This document shows, in pieces, positions 36,397 to 44,706 of a stretch of 64,000 nucleotides of DNA; the stretch's first letter is position 1; each line of letters starts with the position of its first letter. The notes beneath the pieces are model-generated. The model had not been told where the DNA came from. It saw nothing but the letters and a program-made list of their open reading frames with translations, and did no database searches. A program made the translations under genes and the position numbers. The stretch covers positions 90,981-154,980 of the forward strand of contig PBHA01000004.1 in the NCBI GenBank assembly GCA_002719425.1, written 5' to 3'. Source of the DNA: Chloroflexota bacterium. GTDB taxonomy: Bacteria; Chloroflexota; Dehalococcoidia; UBA1151; TMED-70.

Positions 36397-36583
36397 TAAA
36401 AAAACCCACCTCCAGAGTCCTACCTGAGCAATCAACTAGAGCTTCCTTTGAAGCGGGCTTTTTATCCTTAGTTTCATAGTTCCAGTAGAATCAGCTTTCG
36501 CTGATTGAATTTTCGGTGTTTCCACCTACCAATCCTTAGTAAGCTTTTTACAGCTTTCTTCTACCTTCTCTCCACTTTGGATA
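36397..36583 (-). ncRNA. Predicted structured small RNA, about 185 nt, possible 6S-like RNA
   Basis: Minus-strand RNA. From the 5' side: AAGCT/AGCTT hairpin; a three-way junction closed by TTGGTAG/CTACTGG that encloses GTG-GAAA-CAC and a 7-bp hairpin AATCAGC-GAAA-GCTGATT, both with GNRA tetraloops; then AGCCC...GGGTT enclosing GCTTC-AAAG-GAAGC, ending in seven T. The 5' CCAAAGT can pair with ACTCTGG near the 3' end (one mismatch). The GAAA loops and G-U pairs make sense only on this strand. A promoter sits at the right distance and no protein gene follows, so it is a free-standing RNA. Size and closing-stem layout recall 6S RNA, but 6S has little sequence signature; RNase P, SRP and tmRNA motifs are absent. 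Confidence 0.6.
36398..36460 (-). repeat. Terminator-like repeat element, copy B (3' end of the small RNA)
   Basis: Minus-strand AGCCCGCTTC, variable part, TTGCTCAGGTAGG, ACTCTGGAGGTGGG and T7. Shares the 5' ten bases and about 33 of the last 35 bases with copy A at 25.7 kb, with an unrelated middle. It serves as the terminator of the small RNA; in the plus direction it can also form a weaker stem followed by T-run GGGCTTTTT, which may stop glpD transcription. Confidence 0.6.
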
Positions 36584-36588
36584 TGTAT

Positions 36589-36616
36589 ATATTACAACAC
36601 TTTTTCTTAAATGCAA
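36589..36616 (-). promoter_or_regulatory. Predicted promoter of the small RNA
   Basis: Minus strand: TTGCAT (-35, 36611-36616), 16-base spacer, TAATAT (-10, 36589-36594). Predicted start about 36581-36583, just before ATCCAAAGTGG. No reading frame of useful length follows on this strand before the terminator. Confidence 0.55.
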
Positions 36617-36768
36617 CCCCTTTTTTCCCAGAAATGTAAAATTGGTTTAATTTCAGTTCAAATTTAGTATTTTTTAATGTTTTATTTATATTTCCCAGCT
36701 TAAAAAACATAATAAATTTTGTTAAAACTTTACAATAAAATTTTTAGATAGTAACTTAAATTTTAATT

Positions 36769-37722
36769 ATGTTAGATACAGAAAAAAAAATAATTCTAGT
36801 AGGCTGTGGGAAAAGGGGGTTGGGTCACCTAAAAGCTTTAGAAAAATTCCATAAAATTCCTGATTTTTTTTGTGATTTCAATCCCAGCTCGATTGATAAA
36901 TTGAGTAAAAATTATAAGAGCTCAAATTTTTTTTTAGATTTAGATAAATTGATAAAGTCAATAAATTTGAAACATAAAAATTATGCGATAGTAGCAGTTG
37001 ATGCAAAAAATAATTACGATGTTGCTAAAAAATTATTGAGTAATGGAATAAATGTTTTGATGGAAAAACCTCCTGGTTTATCCTATAAGGAGGGTAAATC
37101 TTTAGTGGAAGCTTCAAAAAATTTGGATTGCTTTATTGGTTTTGATAGAAGATTTAATCCTTTTGTTTCAAAATCAATCGATATTTTAAAAGATCATGGT
37201 GACGTCTTTAATATCCATGCAGAATTTAATAAAGATATTAATGAATGGATAGGGCATAGAGCATTTGATGAAAACTTATTAGATAAAATGGTTTTAGAGT
37301 CACCCATCCATTCGATAGATTTGGTAAATTATCTTAGTTTTTCAAGAATAAACCAAATATTTGGTTTTTCTAAAAGACATGAATCAAAATATAGAACGTC
37401 ATTTAGTGCGCTTATCGAATATGAAAATGGTACTTTAGGAACTGTAAACTCATCGTATCTAAGTCCTATTAGATCTGAAAAATATTCTATACATGCTAAA
37501 AATTGTTCTGTTTTCTTAGATGGTATTAATTCAGGGAAAATATTTTATAAATCAAAAATTTTTGATATGAAAATTGATCATGAACTTTCTAGTACTGAAT
37601 TACAAATGAGAAATTATCTAGAGAGTATATTTGAGGGTAAAGAATTTCTCGGAGCAAAAATTCAAGATTCATTGAATATTTTTAAGATTACTGAAAAAAT
37701 GTTTGAAAATACTATCAGTTAG
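36769..37722 (+). CDS. Gfo/Idh/MocA family oxidoreductase
   Basis: 317 residues. N-terminal Rossmann motif IILVGCGKRGLGHLKALEKF; the E-K-P signature NVLMEKPPGLSYKEGKSLVE near residue 100; FIGFDRRFNPF; then VLESPIHSIDLVNYL with the typical D-x-x-x-H. NAD(P)-dependent dehydrogenase acting on sugars, inositols or sugar acids. First of three likely co-directional genes (with the Ldh-type dehydrogenase and an aldolase). Substrate unknown. Confidence 0.88.
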   Translation: MLDTEKKIILVGCGKRGLGHLKALEKFHKIPDFFCDFNPSSIDKLSKNYKSSNFFLDLDKLIKSINLKHKNYAIVAVDAKNNYDVAKKLLSNGINVLMEKPPGLSYKEGKSLVEASKNLDCFIGFDRRFNPFVSKSIDILKDHGDVFNIHAEFNKDINEWIGHRAFDENLLDKMVLESPIHSIDLVNYLSFSRINQIFGFSKRHESKYRTSFSALIEYENGTLGTVNSSYLSPIRSEKYSIHAKNCSVFLDGINSGKIFYKSKIFDMKIDHELSSTELQMRNYLESIFEGKEFLGAKIQDSLNIFKITEKMFENTIS

Positions 37723-37768
37723 ATTAGAATAGATTATTATTCATAGAAGATATAAGAAGAGGATAAAT

Positions 37769-38845
37769 ATGCTTGAGAGATTTCATGTACCTGAAGATAT
37801 AGCTGTAAAAATTGATCACAAAGATATTTTTAAAGTAGTTGAAAAAATCTTCCTAAAGATGGGGATGTCAAAAGAAGATGCCAATGTATCTGCAGATGTA
37901 TTAATTTATGCTGATGTAAGAGGTATAGAGTCTCATGGTGTTTCTAATATGTTGAGGAGATACGTTCAATCTTTTGCAGAAAATGATATAAATCCAACGC
38001 CTAAGCCTAAAGTAATACGAGGCAAAGGAGCTGTAGCTACACTTGATTCAGATGCGGGTCATGGTTTAGTAGTTGGTCCATATGCAATGAAAATGGCAAT
38101 AGAAAAAGCTAAAGACTACGGTATAGGGTCCGTAACTGTGATCAATGGAAGGCATTTTGGTGCTTGTGCTTATCATGCTGAAATGGCATTAGAACATAAT
38201 ATGATAGGGATAGCGATGACAACTGGTGGCCTAATGGTAGCTCCAGTAAACGGTGCTGAGGCAAGAGTTGGATTAAATCCAATTGGTGTAGCAGTTCCTA
38301 CTAAAGAAGAACCTCCTTTTATTTTTGATGCATCAATGTCTTCTGTGGCTGGGAATAAAATAGCCTTAGCTCAAAGAATTGGAGTAAAGGTTATGCCTGG
38401 ATGGATCGCAAAAAAAGATGGAACACCAATAATGGAAGAGACAGAAGTTCCTGATGAATATTTAATGTTACCAGCTGGGGGAACCAGAGAAATAGGTTCC
38501 CATAAGGGTTTTTCTCTAGCTATGTTAGTAGAAATATTAGCAGGAGTTTTAGGAGGATCTGGAGCTGGTACATTTAGAAGATCTCAAGCAGCTCATCACT
38601 TTATTGCATATGATATTGAGGCATTTACAGATGTTGAAAAATTTAAGTCTGATATGGATGAATATATGAGGTCAATCAAAGAAACTAAACCAGCACCAGG
38701 AGTAGATCGAGTCGTATATGCAGGATTACCAGAATATGAAGAAAAAATAGAAAGAGAAGATCATGGAATTCCATATCATCCTGAGGTGCTCGATTGGTTT
38801 AAGGGAATATGTGCAGAATTAGGTATTGATTGGACATTAAGCTAG
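37769..38845 (+). CDS. Ldh family (malate/lactate/ureidoglycolate-type) oxidoreductase
   Basis: 358 residues of the type 2 malate/L-lactate dehydrogenase family (not Rossmann LDH). RGIESHGVSNMLRRYV, GHGLVVGPYAMKMAIEKA, VINGRHFGACAYHAEMAL (catalytic His), GLNPIGVAVPTKEEPPFIFD and GSHKGFSLAMLVEILAGVLG are family landmarks. Oxidises 2-hydroxy acids with NAD(P)+. ATG with AGAGGA about 7 bases upstream; followed by the aldolase gene after 26 nt. Confidence 0.92.
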   Translation: MLERFHVPEDIAVKIDHKDIFKVVEKIFLKMGMSKEDANVSADVLIYADVRGIESHGVSNMLRRYVQSFAENDINPTPKPKVIRGKGAVATLDSDAGHGLVVGPYAMKMAIEKAKDYGIGSVTVINGRHFGACAYHAEMALEHNMIGIAMTTGGLMVAPVNGAEARVGLNPIGVAVPTKEEPPFIFDASMSSVAGNKIALAQRIGVKVMPGWIAKKDGTPIMEETEVPDEYLMLPAGGTREIGSHKGFSLAMLVEILAGVLGGSGAGTFRRSQAAHHFIAYDIEAFTDVEKFKSDMDEYMRSIKETKPAPGVDRVVYAGLPEYEEKIEREDHGIPYHPEVLDWFKGICAELGIDWTLS

Positions 38846-38871
38846 AATAAAAAAAATCAGAGAGGTTTAAT

Positions 38872-39786
38872 ATGGCTAAAAGAATTAATAAAGTAATTGA
38901 ATTATGGGAACAAGGACAACCTGTTTACCACAAACATCCAGAAGAATTAAGCTATGATGCTGGTCTCAGTGAAGCAAAAACTTTGGCAGATATGTTTTTA
39001 ATTGATTTTGAGCACAATCCTTTTGATACAGTTGGCTTGACTAAATTTTTACAAGGTTTGAAAGATGGTGGTCCAACCACTAGTGGTCATGCTACCCCAA
39101 CCGTTGTTTGTACTCTTCCATCTAATGCTATTACTCCTGAAGAGGTTAGGTACAATGCTTGGCAGGCAAGACACTTATTGACTGCAGGAGTTCATGGTAT
39201 CCTTCATACTCATACTAGAAGCGCAGAATCAGTTAAGGCATTTGTTCAAGTCACAAGATATCCATATCAGCAACTTGGTAGAGAATATATTGGAGAAGGT
39301 TTGAGAGGATCGGGAGGACAAAAACATCCAGCGGAAATCTGGGGATTGGAGCAATCTAGATATACAGATATTGCTGATCCATGGCCACTAAACCCAGAAG
39401 GTGAACTTATTTTAGGACTGAAAATTGAGGACAGGCATTGTGTTGCTAATGTTGATGATATAGCTCAAGTTCCTGGGATTGCATTTGCAGAATGGGGCCC
39501 AGGTGACATGGGAATGAGTTATATGCAGCCTGATGCTCATGACCCTCCATATCCTGATGTAATGAATGAAGCCAGAAATAAAATAAAGTCTGCCTTAGAA
39601 AAAAATAATATAGTTTTTTACTCAAGTTGGTTAGACGAAAGTATGAGCCAAATAGAAAGACTTGATTTTATAATTGATGAGCTTGGTTGCAAAATGATTG
39701 GAGTACCAGCAATGCTTTCTGATAATGAGCAAAAAGAACTGCTTGAATATGGGAGAAATAAAACTGGTAGAAAAATGCCAGTATAA
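38872..39786 (+). CDS. HpcH/HpaI aldolase-like protein, divergent
   Basis: 304 residues, longer than the 261-residue aldolase at 30.9 kb. FLIDFEHNPFD corresponds to the D-x-E-H strand; metal-ligand positions are Glu in GLKIEDRHC and Asp in AEWGPGDMGMSYMQPD; HGILHTHTRSAESVKAFVQ and GEGLRGSGGQKHPAEIWG are not standard. The phosphoenolpyruvate/pyruvate aldolase superfamily is likely; substrate unknown. ATG with AGAGAGG upstream; likely in one operon with the preceding dehydrogenase. Confidence 0.75.
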   Translation: MAKRINKVIELWEQGQPVYHKHPEELSYDAGLSEAKTLADMFLIDFEHNPFDTVGLTKFLQGLKDGGPTTSGHATPTVVCTLPSNAITPEEVRYNAWQARHLLTAGVHGILHTHTRSAESVKAFVQVTRYPYQQLGREYIGEGLRGSGGQKHPAEIWGLEQSRYTDIADPWPLNPEGELILGLKIEDRHCVANVDDIAQVPGIAFAEWGPGDMGMSYMQPDAHDPPYPDVMNEARNKIKSALEKNNIVFYSSWLDESMSQIERLDFIIDELGCKMIGVPAMLSDNEQKELLEYGRNKTGRKMPV

Positions 39787-39882
39787 ATCTTTCAATTTAG
39801 TATAAAACTCCGCTTATTATTTCACTAGTAAAAAATATTAAATTTAAGTATTTTATTAATATATTAGAAATTTAGTTGAAAA

Positions 39883-41262
39883 TTGGACAATAAAAATAAC
39901 TTAAATAAAATCTCTGGCTTCAGCGACAGATTTTCAGAAGAATTAGGTATTTCTAACAAGCTTGACTACGAGTTTTTTAATTTTACAAAACTTTGGGGAT
40001 ATGAACGAATTGATACTCCAATTATTGAAAAATCCTCAATTTTTTCGAGAAAAACAGGCTCAAGTTTGGGTAGTAATATCTATAATTTCAAAGATCCTTC
40101 GGGTCTCGATGTATCATTGCGTCCAGATTTTACTCCTTCAATTATGAGGCTTTTCTTAGAAAATACTAATACTTCAAATGAAGTGAGATATTCTTATTCA
40201 GGTGAAATTTACAGATACGATAGTGGAAGTAATAAAAATTATTCTAGACAAAATGGTGTTGAGCTAATTGGTAATAATCATTTATTTTCAGATTTAGAAA
40301 TTATTGCCATGCCAAAAATTTTTCTAAAAAAAATTTTAAGTGAGGAAATTAGAGTATCTATTGGTCACGTCGGAATTTTGCAAGATGTAATTCAGTCTTT
40401 TGATTTAAGTGATAGGGTTGCTTTATTCATACTCCAGAATATTGATCAAATAAGAAATAACTTCTCTGAGGATACTATTTTCAAAAGGGCTGAAGAAAGC
40501 GGTATTATTTTTTTTGAGGATTCATCTGAAAAAAAAGATATTCAAGAGCAAAATTTCTCTTTATTACTTAATTCAGCTTTTAATTCAGATTCAAACTTTG
40601 AACAAACTAGAGATAAAAAATCTATTATATCCGGAATGATAAATAAGTTTTCAAGTAGTACTTCACAAGAAAATTTTCTAAAATGCGTTTCAATAATTAA
40701 TAAATTAGTAAACATAAAGCTGAATCTTGAAGAAAGTATATCTGAGGCTAATAAAATTTTGAAAAATATTTCCGTAAAAAATAAACTTAAGAATCTTTAT
40801 GATTTAACTAGCAATTTGTCTCATTATGATATTGATCAATCTGAAATCTTGATTGATTATGGTTTAGTTAGAGAATGGGGATACTATACTGGTTTTGTGT
40901 TTAATCTTACTAATACTGATAATCAAATCTTGGGTGGAGGAGGAAGGTATGATTCTTTAGGGAATTCACTTGGTGAAAAGCTATCTGCTGCTGGATTTGC
41001 CATAGATTCTGAAAAAATAATAAATAGTAAAAATTTTAGCTTTGAAGTTTCTAAATCAAAAAAAATTATTATTTATGTTGATGATCAAAATGATCTGAAT
41101 GAGGCCATTAATACTTGTAATAGAGAACGCTCTAAAGGTAATATAGTAAGTCTGAATTCTTCTTTTGCTAGTTTGGAAGAACTAAGACTTTGGAGTTCAA
41201 AAAATGAAATTTCTGAACTGATTTTTTTTGAGAACAATAAGATTAATAGGAGTAAAATTTAG
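39883..41262 (+). CDS. hisZ: ATP phosphoribosyltransferase regulatory subunit (HisZ)
   Basis: 459 residues, class II aminoacyl-tRNA-synthetase fold. SLRPDFTPSIMRLFLEN, GEIYRYDSG...NGVELIG, and DYGLVREWGYYTGFVFNL, GGGGRYDSLGNSLGEKLSAA match HisZ: the signature is Y-Y-T-G-x-V-F rather than Y-Y-T-x-T-V-F-E of histidyl-tRNA synthetase, and the anticodon-binding domain is reduced to about 80 residues. First gene of a his operon; it would regulate HisG. TTG start without a strong Shine-Dalgarno. A catalytic HisRS cannot be wholly excluded. Confidence 0.85.
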   Translation: MDNKNNLNKISGFSDRFSEELGISNKLDYEFFNFTKLWGYERIDTPIIEKSSIFSRKTGSSLGSNIYNFKDPSGLDVSLRPDFTPSIMRLFLENTNTSNEVRYSYSGEIYRYDSGSNKNYSRQNGVELIGNNHLFSDLEIIAMPKIFLKKILSEEIRVSIGHVGILQDVIQSFDLSDRVALFILQNIDQIRNNFSEDTIFKRAEESGIIFFEDSSEKKDIQEQNFSLLLNSAFNSDSNFEQTRDKKSIISGMINKFSSSTSQENFLKCVSIINKLVNIKLNLEESISEANKILKNISVKNKLKNLYDLTSNLSHYDIDQSEILIDYGLVREWGYYTGFVFNLTNTDNQILGGGGRYDSLGNSLGEKLSAAGFAIDSEKIINSKNFSFEVSKSKKIIIYVDDQNDLNEAINTCNRERSKGNIVSLNSSFASLEELRLWSSKNEISELIFFENNKINRSKI

Positions 41263-41263
41263 A

Positions 41264-42295
41264 TTGGATAATATTTCTTTTGCTATACCTGTTTCAGGTG
41301 CTTTATATGAAGGAAGCCTTGGTTTATTGAACAAGTGTGGTCTTGATGTATCAAGACCAAATGATAGGGTTTACACAGCTAAGATTCCTAGCTTAACAGG
41401 TGTTGATATAATGTTTCAAAGGCAGTCAGATATTCCATCAAGACTTGATTCTAAGGTGGCTGACCTAGGTATAGTAGGTTTAGATAGCTTCTACGAAAAT
41501 AAACTTGATAATGGAAGTACAATTGTGATTATTGATGATTTAGGATTCGGCTCATCTGATATGGTTCTTGCTGTACCAGAGGCATGGATTGATGTTCAAA
41601 ATCTAGCAGATTTAGCTGATTTATCTTTTGAGATGAGAGAAAAAGGAAAAGACCTTAGAATTGCAACAAAATATCCAAGACTTGTTACCAGATTTCTAAA
41701 CCAGAACTCAATTTATTATTTTGATATTGTTGATGCAAGTGGAGGTATAGAAGTTGCTCCTTATATTGGCTATGCAGATATGATTTGCGATATCACTACA
41801 ACTGGAAATACATTACGACAAAATAGACTAAAAGTTATTCAGAATGGAACTGTTTTCTCCTCACAAGCTGCCCTTATAGCAAATATAGAAACCTTGTATG
41901 AAAAGTATAACTCTATAGAATTAGCAAAATCTATTATTGAAAAGATTGAAGCACTGCTAAATTCAAAAAAGTTTATTCGAGTTACAGTCAATTTATCACT
42001 AGAAGAATTAAGTATAACTGACACAGATGAGTTGAAAACTACGATAGGATCTAACCCCGTTCTTCATGGACTAAAAGGACCCTCATTCAGTCAAGTAATA
42101 ACTTCTGAGCCCGGTGCTTGGATTTCATTAGAATTGATTATTCATAAAGAACAGCTTCTCAATTGTGTAACAGAACTAAGAAATATGGGTGGTATCAGCA
42201 TCACTACATCAGAAATAGGAATGATTTTTTATAAAGATTCAGTAGGTTTTTCTAAATTAGAGAGCGCTATTTCTATTTTTGGAGATAAAAAATGA
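41264..42295 (+). CDS. hisG: ATP phosphoribosyltransferase, long form with C-terminal regulatory domain
   Basis: First step of histidine synthesis (ATP + PRPP). 343 residues from TTG 41264, two bases after the HisZ stop codon ends and 11 bases after AGGAG; an upstream TTG (41228) would add 12 residues inside hisZ. Catalytic domain: FAIPVSGALYEGSLGLLNK, ADLGIVGLDSFYE, RIATKYPRLVTRFL, YADMICDITTTGNTLRQNRL (PRPP loop). Residues about 240-343 (FIRVTVNLSLEELSI ... NPVLHGLKGPSFSQV ... LRNMGGISITTSEIGMIF) match the ACT-like HisG_C domain, so this is a long-form enzyme, which normally does not need HisZ. Confidence 0.9.
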   Translation: MDNISFAIPVSGALYEGSLGLLNKCGLDVSRPNDRVYTAKIPSLTGVDIMFQRQSDIPSRLDSKVADLGIVGLDSFYENKLDNGSTIVIIDDLGFGSSDMVLAVPEAWIDVQNLADLADLSFEMREKGKDLRIATKYPRLVTRFLNQNSIYYFDIVDASGGIEVAPYIGYADMICDITTTGNTLRQNRLKVIQNGTVFSSQAALIANIETLYEKYNSIELAKSIIEKIEALLNSKKFIRVTVNLSLEELSITDTDELKTTIGSNPVLHGLKGPSFSQVITSEPGAWISLELIIHKEQLLNCVTELRNMGGISITTSEIGMIFYKDSVGFSKLESAISIFGDKK

Positions 42296-43608
42296 AAATA
42301 ATAATGGGTAAAAAAAAGACTCAAGATTATTTGAAAAAAATCAGAAACAATAGTTATTCAGGTATTAGTTCAGATGGAAATGGATTTTTCTCAAAAACTT
42401 ATAAATTAGAAGAATATGTGAGTAAAATAATTGAACTAACTAAGAAAACAGGTGATGATTTTCTTATTGAAATTAGTTCAAAAATTGATGGAATACCATT
42501 TGGAGGCATAAAAGTTCAAAAAAATATTTTGGATCAGTCTCTTTTCCAAATTTCTAAAAAAGAAAAACAGGTTATATTAAATACGATAGAAAGAGTAAAA
42601 ACATTCCAAAGTAAAACACTTAATAAAAGCTGGTTTGATGAAGAAAAAGGTTATGGTGAGTATGTTAGACCTATAGAATCTGTTGGTTGTTACATACCAA
42701 GTGGATCTGCTCCATTGATTTCTACAATAATAATGACTGCTGTTCCTGCAAAAATTGCTGGAGTAAAAAGAATAGCCATTAGTTCTCCTACACCTGGGAA
42801 TCAAAGTCCTAACAAGTATTTATTAGCCACGGCAAAACTTTGTGGAGTTGATGAGTTTTATACTTATGGAGGTCCTCAAGCAATAAGTGCTATGGCTTAC
42901 GGTACAGAAACTATTCCTAGAGTAGATTTGATTTGTGGCCCTGGAAATGTTTTTGTAATGAATGCAAAAAAACAAGTTTATGGTGATGTTGGATTGGATG
43001 GAATTTTTGGTCCTACAGAAACCTTAATTATATGTGATGAATCTTCAAATATAGATTTCGTTGTATCTGATCTTATGGCTCAAGCTGAGCACGATGTTCT
43101 TGCTTTGCCAATGGTGATAACTAACCGAAAAGATTTGGCTAATTCAATAAATAATTTATATTTAGAGAGACTATCAACTCTTGATAGAAAAGATATAATT
43201 ATGAAATCTATGGAAAGAGGTTTCATTTCTATCATAGATGATGAAGAAGAAATGGTAGAAGTTGCAAACTTAATTGCAGCAGAACATACTACTATTCCCT
43301 CAGAAAACTTAATTCATTTATCAAAAAAAATTAATAGTTCTGGTTCATTGTTTCTTGGAGAAATTTCATCAGAAGTTTTGGCAGATTATGTTGCTGGCCC
43401 TAGTCATGTAATGCCAACGAATGGTTCTGCAAGATATTCTTCCTCTCTTTCTACAAGAACATTTACAAAAAATATTCCTGTATTATCAATAGATAAAGAA
43501 GAATTTGATAAGATTTGTGGAGATGGAGAATTGTTAGCGTCATTAGAATCTTTAGATGCTCATAAAAACGCGCTAACTGTCAGAAAGAATTTTTTTTCAG
43601 GAGAATAA
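42292..43608 (+). CDS. hisD: Histidinol dehydrogenase
   Basis: Final two oxidations of histidine synthesis, zinc and NAD dependent. 438 residues. EYVRPIESVGCYIPSGSAPL, NPGNQS-like SPTPGNQSPN, LICGPGNVFVMNAKKQVYGD, IFGPTETLIICDESSN, zinc ligands in MAQAEHDVLALP, and VADYVAGPSHVMPT-like LADYVAGPSHVMPTNG. ATG overlaps hisG by 4 nt (ATGA), indicating translational coupling. Confidence 0.96.
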   Translation: MKIIMGKKKTQDYLKKIRNNSYSGISSDGNGFFSKTYKLEEYVSKIIELTKKTGDDFLIEISSKIDGIPFGGIKVQKNILDQSLFQISKKEKQVILNTIERVKTFQSKTLNKSWFDEEKGYGEYVRPIESVGCYIPSGSAPLISTIIMTAVPAKIAGVKRIAISSPTPGNQSPNKYLLATAKLCGVDEFYTYGGPQAISAMAYGTETIPRVDLICGPGNVFVMNAKKQVYGDVGLDGIFGPTETLIICDESSNIDFVVSDLMAQAEHDVLALPMVITNRKDLANSINNLYLERLSTLDRKDIIMKSMERGFISIIDDEEEMVEVANLIAAEHTTIPSENLIHLSKKINSSGSLFLGEISSEVLADYVAGPSHVMPTNGSARYSSSLSTRTFTKNIPVLSIDKEEFDKICGDGELLASLESLDAHKNALTVRKNFFSGE

Positions 43609-43609
43609 A

Positions 43610-44689
43610 ATGAATATTGATCGCTATCTTAGAAAGAATATAAAACAATCTTCAGCTTATGATGGTGTAGATCCTTCAGATAAATTATCAGATGAATCAG
43701 GTATAATTTCAGATGAAATTATTAAGTTAAATGCAAATGAGAATCCTTTTGGTTCAGAGTTAAACTTAACTTCAAACCTATCTCAAATAAATATTCATGA
43801 ATACCCCGATCCTAATCAAAATAGACTAAGAAAAGCACTGAGCATTTATACTGGGGCTAAATTTGATAAAATTATCGCTAGTTCAGGTAGTGATGAACTA
43901 ATAGATATATTAATAAGATTGTTTTTAGAACCAGATGATAAACTTATAGATGCTCAACCAACTTTTGGAATGTATGAGTTTTTTGCTAAGATTCAAGGCG
44001 CAGAAGTTATTTCAGTTAGAAGAAAAAAAGATTTTGGACTTGATTTGGATGAGATAGCAAAATTATTAGATAATAAAACAAAAATGATCTTTATTGCATC
44101 ACCTAATAATCCAACTGGAAATATTGTAGAAAAAGAAGAACTTCTATATTTGCTCAAACAAAACATTATTGTGGTTGTCGACGAAACTTATTTTGAGTTT
44201 TGTGGGAAATCATATATGAATCTAATAGAAGATTTTGAAAATTTGATAATAATAAGATCTTTTTCTAAATGGGCTGGTTTAGCTGGATTGAGAATAGGAT
44301 ATGCAATTGCAAACACAGAAATTATAAAAAGGATAATACAGATAAAACAACCTTACAATATAAATTCTGCTGCAGAATTTGTCGCAATTGAGGCTATGAA
44401 AAATAAGGAAAGACTTTACGAAAAAGTAAAAATCCTTATGGAGCAGAAAGATCAGATTTATAAATTTTTGAAAAATAAAACTGGTATTGAAGTATTTAGT
44501 TCAGAGGCAAATTTCGTACTTTGTGATTTAGGAAAATTAGATGCAAACGATGTTTACGATGGATTAGCAAGAAAAGGAATATTTGTCAGAAAATTTTCTA
44601 ATCAATTTATAGATAATTCATTAAGGATTTCAGCTGGGACTCCTGATCAAACTCGTAGATTATTGCAAGAGCTAGACTTGTTAATTTAA
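43610..44689 (+). CDS. hisC: Histidinol-phosphate aminotransferase
   Basis: PLP class I/II aminotransferase. 359 residues. KLNANENPFGSE at the N-terminus, ASSGSDELIDILIRLF, FIASPNNPTGNIVEKEEL, VVVDETYFEFCG, PLP lysine in IIRSFSKWAGLAGLRIGYAI near residue 225, and C-terminal LRISAGTPDQTRRLLQEL. One base after hisD with GGAG just upstream. Confidence 0.95.
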   Translation: MNIDRYLRKNIKQSSAYDGVDPSDKLSDESGIISDEIIKLNANENPFGSELNLTSNLSQINIHEYPDPNQNRLRKALSIYTGAKFDKIIASSGSDELIDILIRLFLEPDDKLIDAQPTFGMYEFFAKIQGAEVISVRRKKDFGLDLDEIAKLLDNKTKMIFIASPNNPTGNIVEKEELLYLLKQNIIVVVDETYFEFCGKSYMNLIEDFENLIIIRSFSKWAGLAGLRIGYAIANTEIIKRIIQIKQPYNINSAAEFVAIEAMKNKERLYEKVKILMEQKDQIYKFLKNKTGIEVFSSEANFVLCDLGKLDANDVYDGLARKGIFVRKFSNQFIDNSLRISAGTPDQTRRLLQELDLLI

Positions 44690-44706
44690 TGATATAAATA
44701 AAAATT

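Larger units (their letters stand above)
36396..36768. other. Intergenic region occupied by a minus-strand small RNA
   Basis: The largest non-coding gap after 8.3 kb. It holds a minus-strand promoter, a hairpin-rich transcript of about 185 nt and a terminator-like repeat (all listed separately). The remaining 36617-36768 is A+T-rich leader of the Gfo/Idh/MocA gene with no clear motif. Confidence 0.6.

Noticed and set aside
36397..36583. RNase P RNA, SRP RNA or a known riboswitch
   Set aside because: The universal P4 sequences of RNase P, the GGAAG/AGCAG loop of SRP RNA and familiar aptamer cores are all missing; the length is too short for RNase P.
36396..36768. Plus-strand riboswitch leader for the Gfo/Idh/MocA gene
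   Set aside because: The tetraloops, wobble pairs and promoter fit the minus strand, and the element is about 170 bases from the gene start with a free stretch between.
39883..41262. Histidyl-tRNA synthetase
   Set aside because: Y-Y-T-G-x-V-F and the short C-terminal region, as well as its position before hisG, fit HisZ better, though a tRNA-charging role is not fully excluded.
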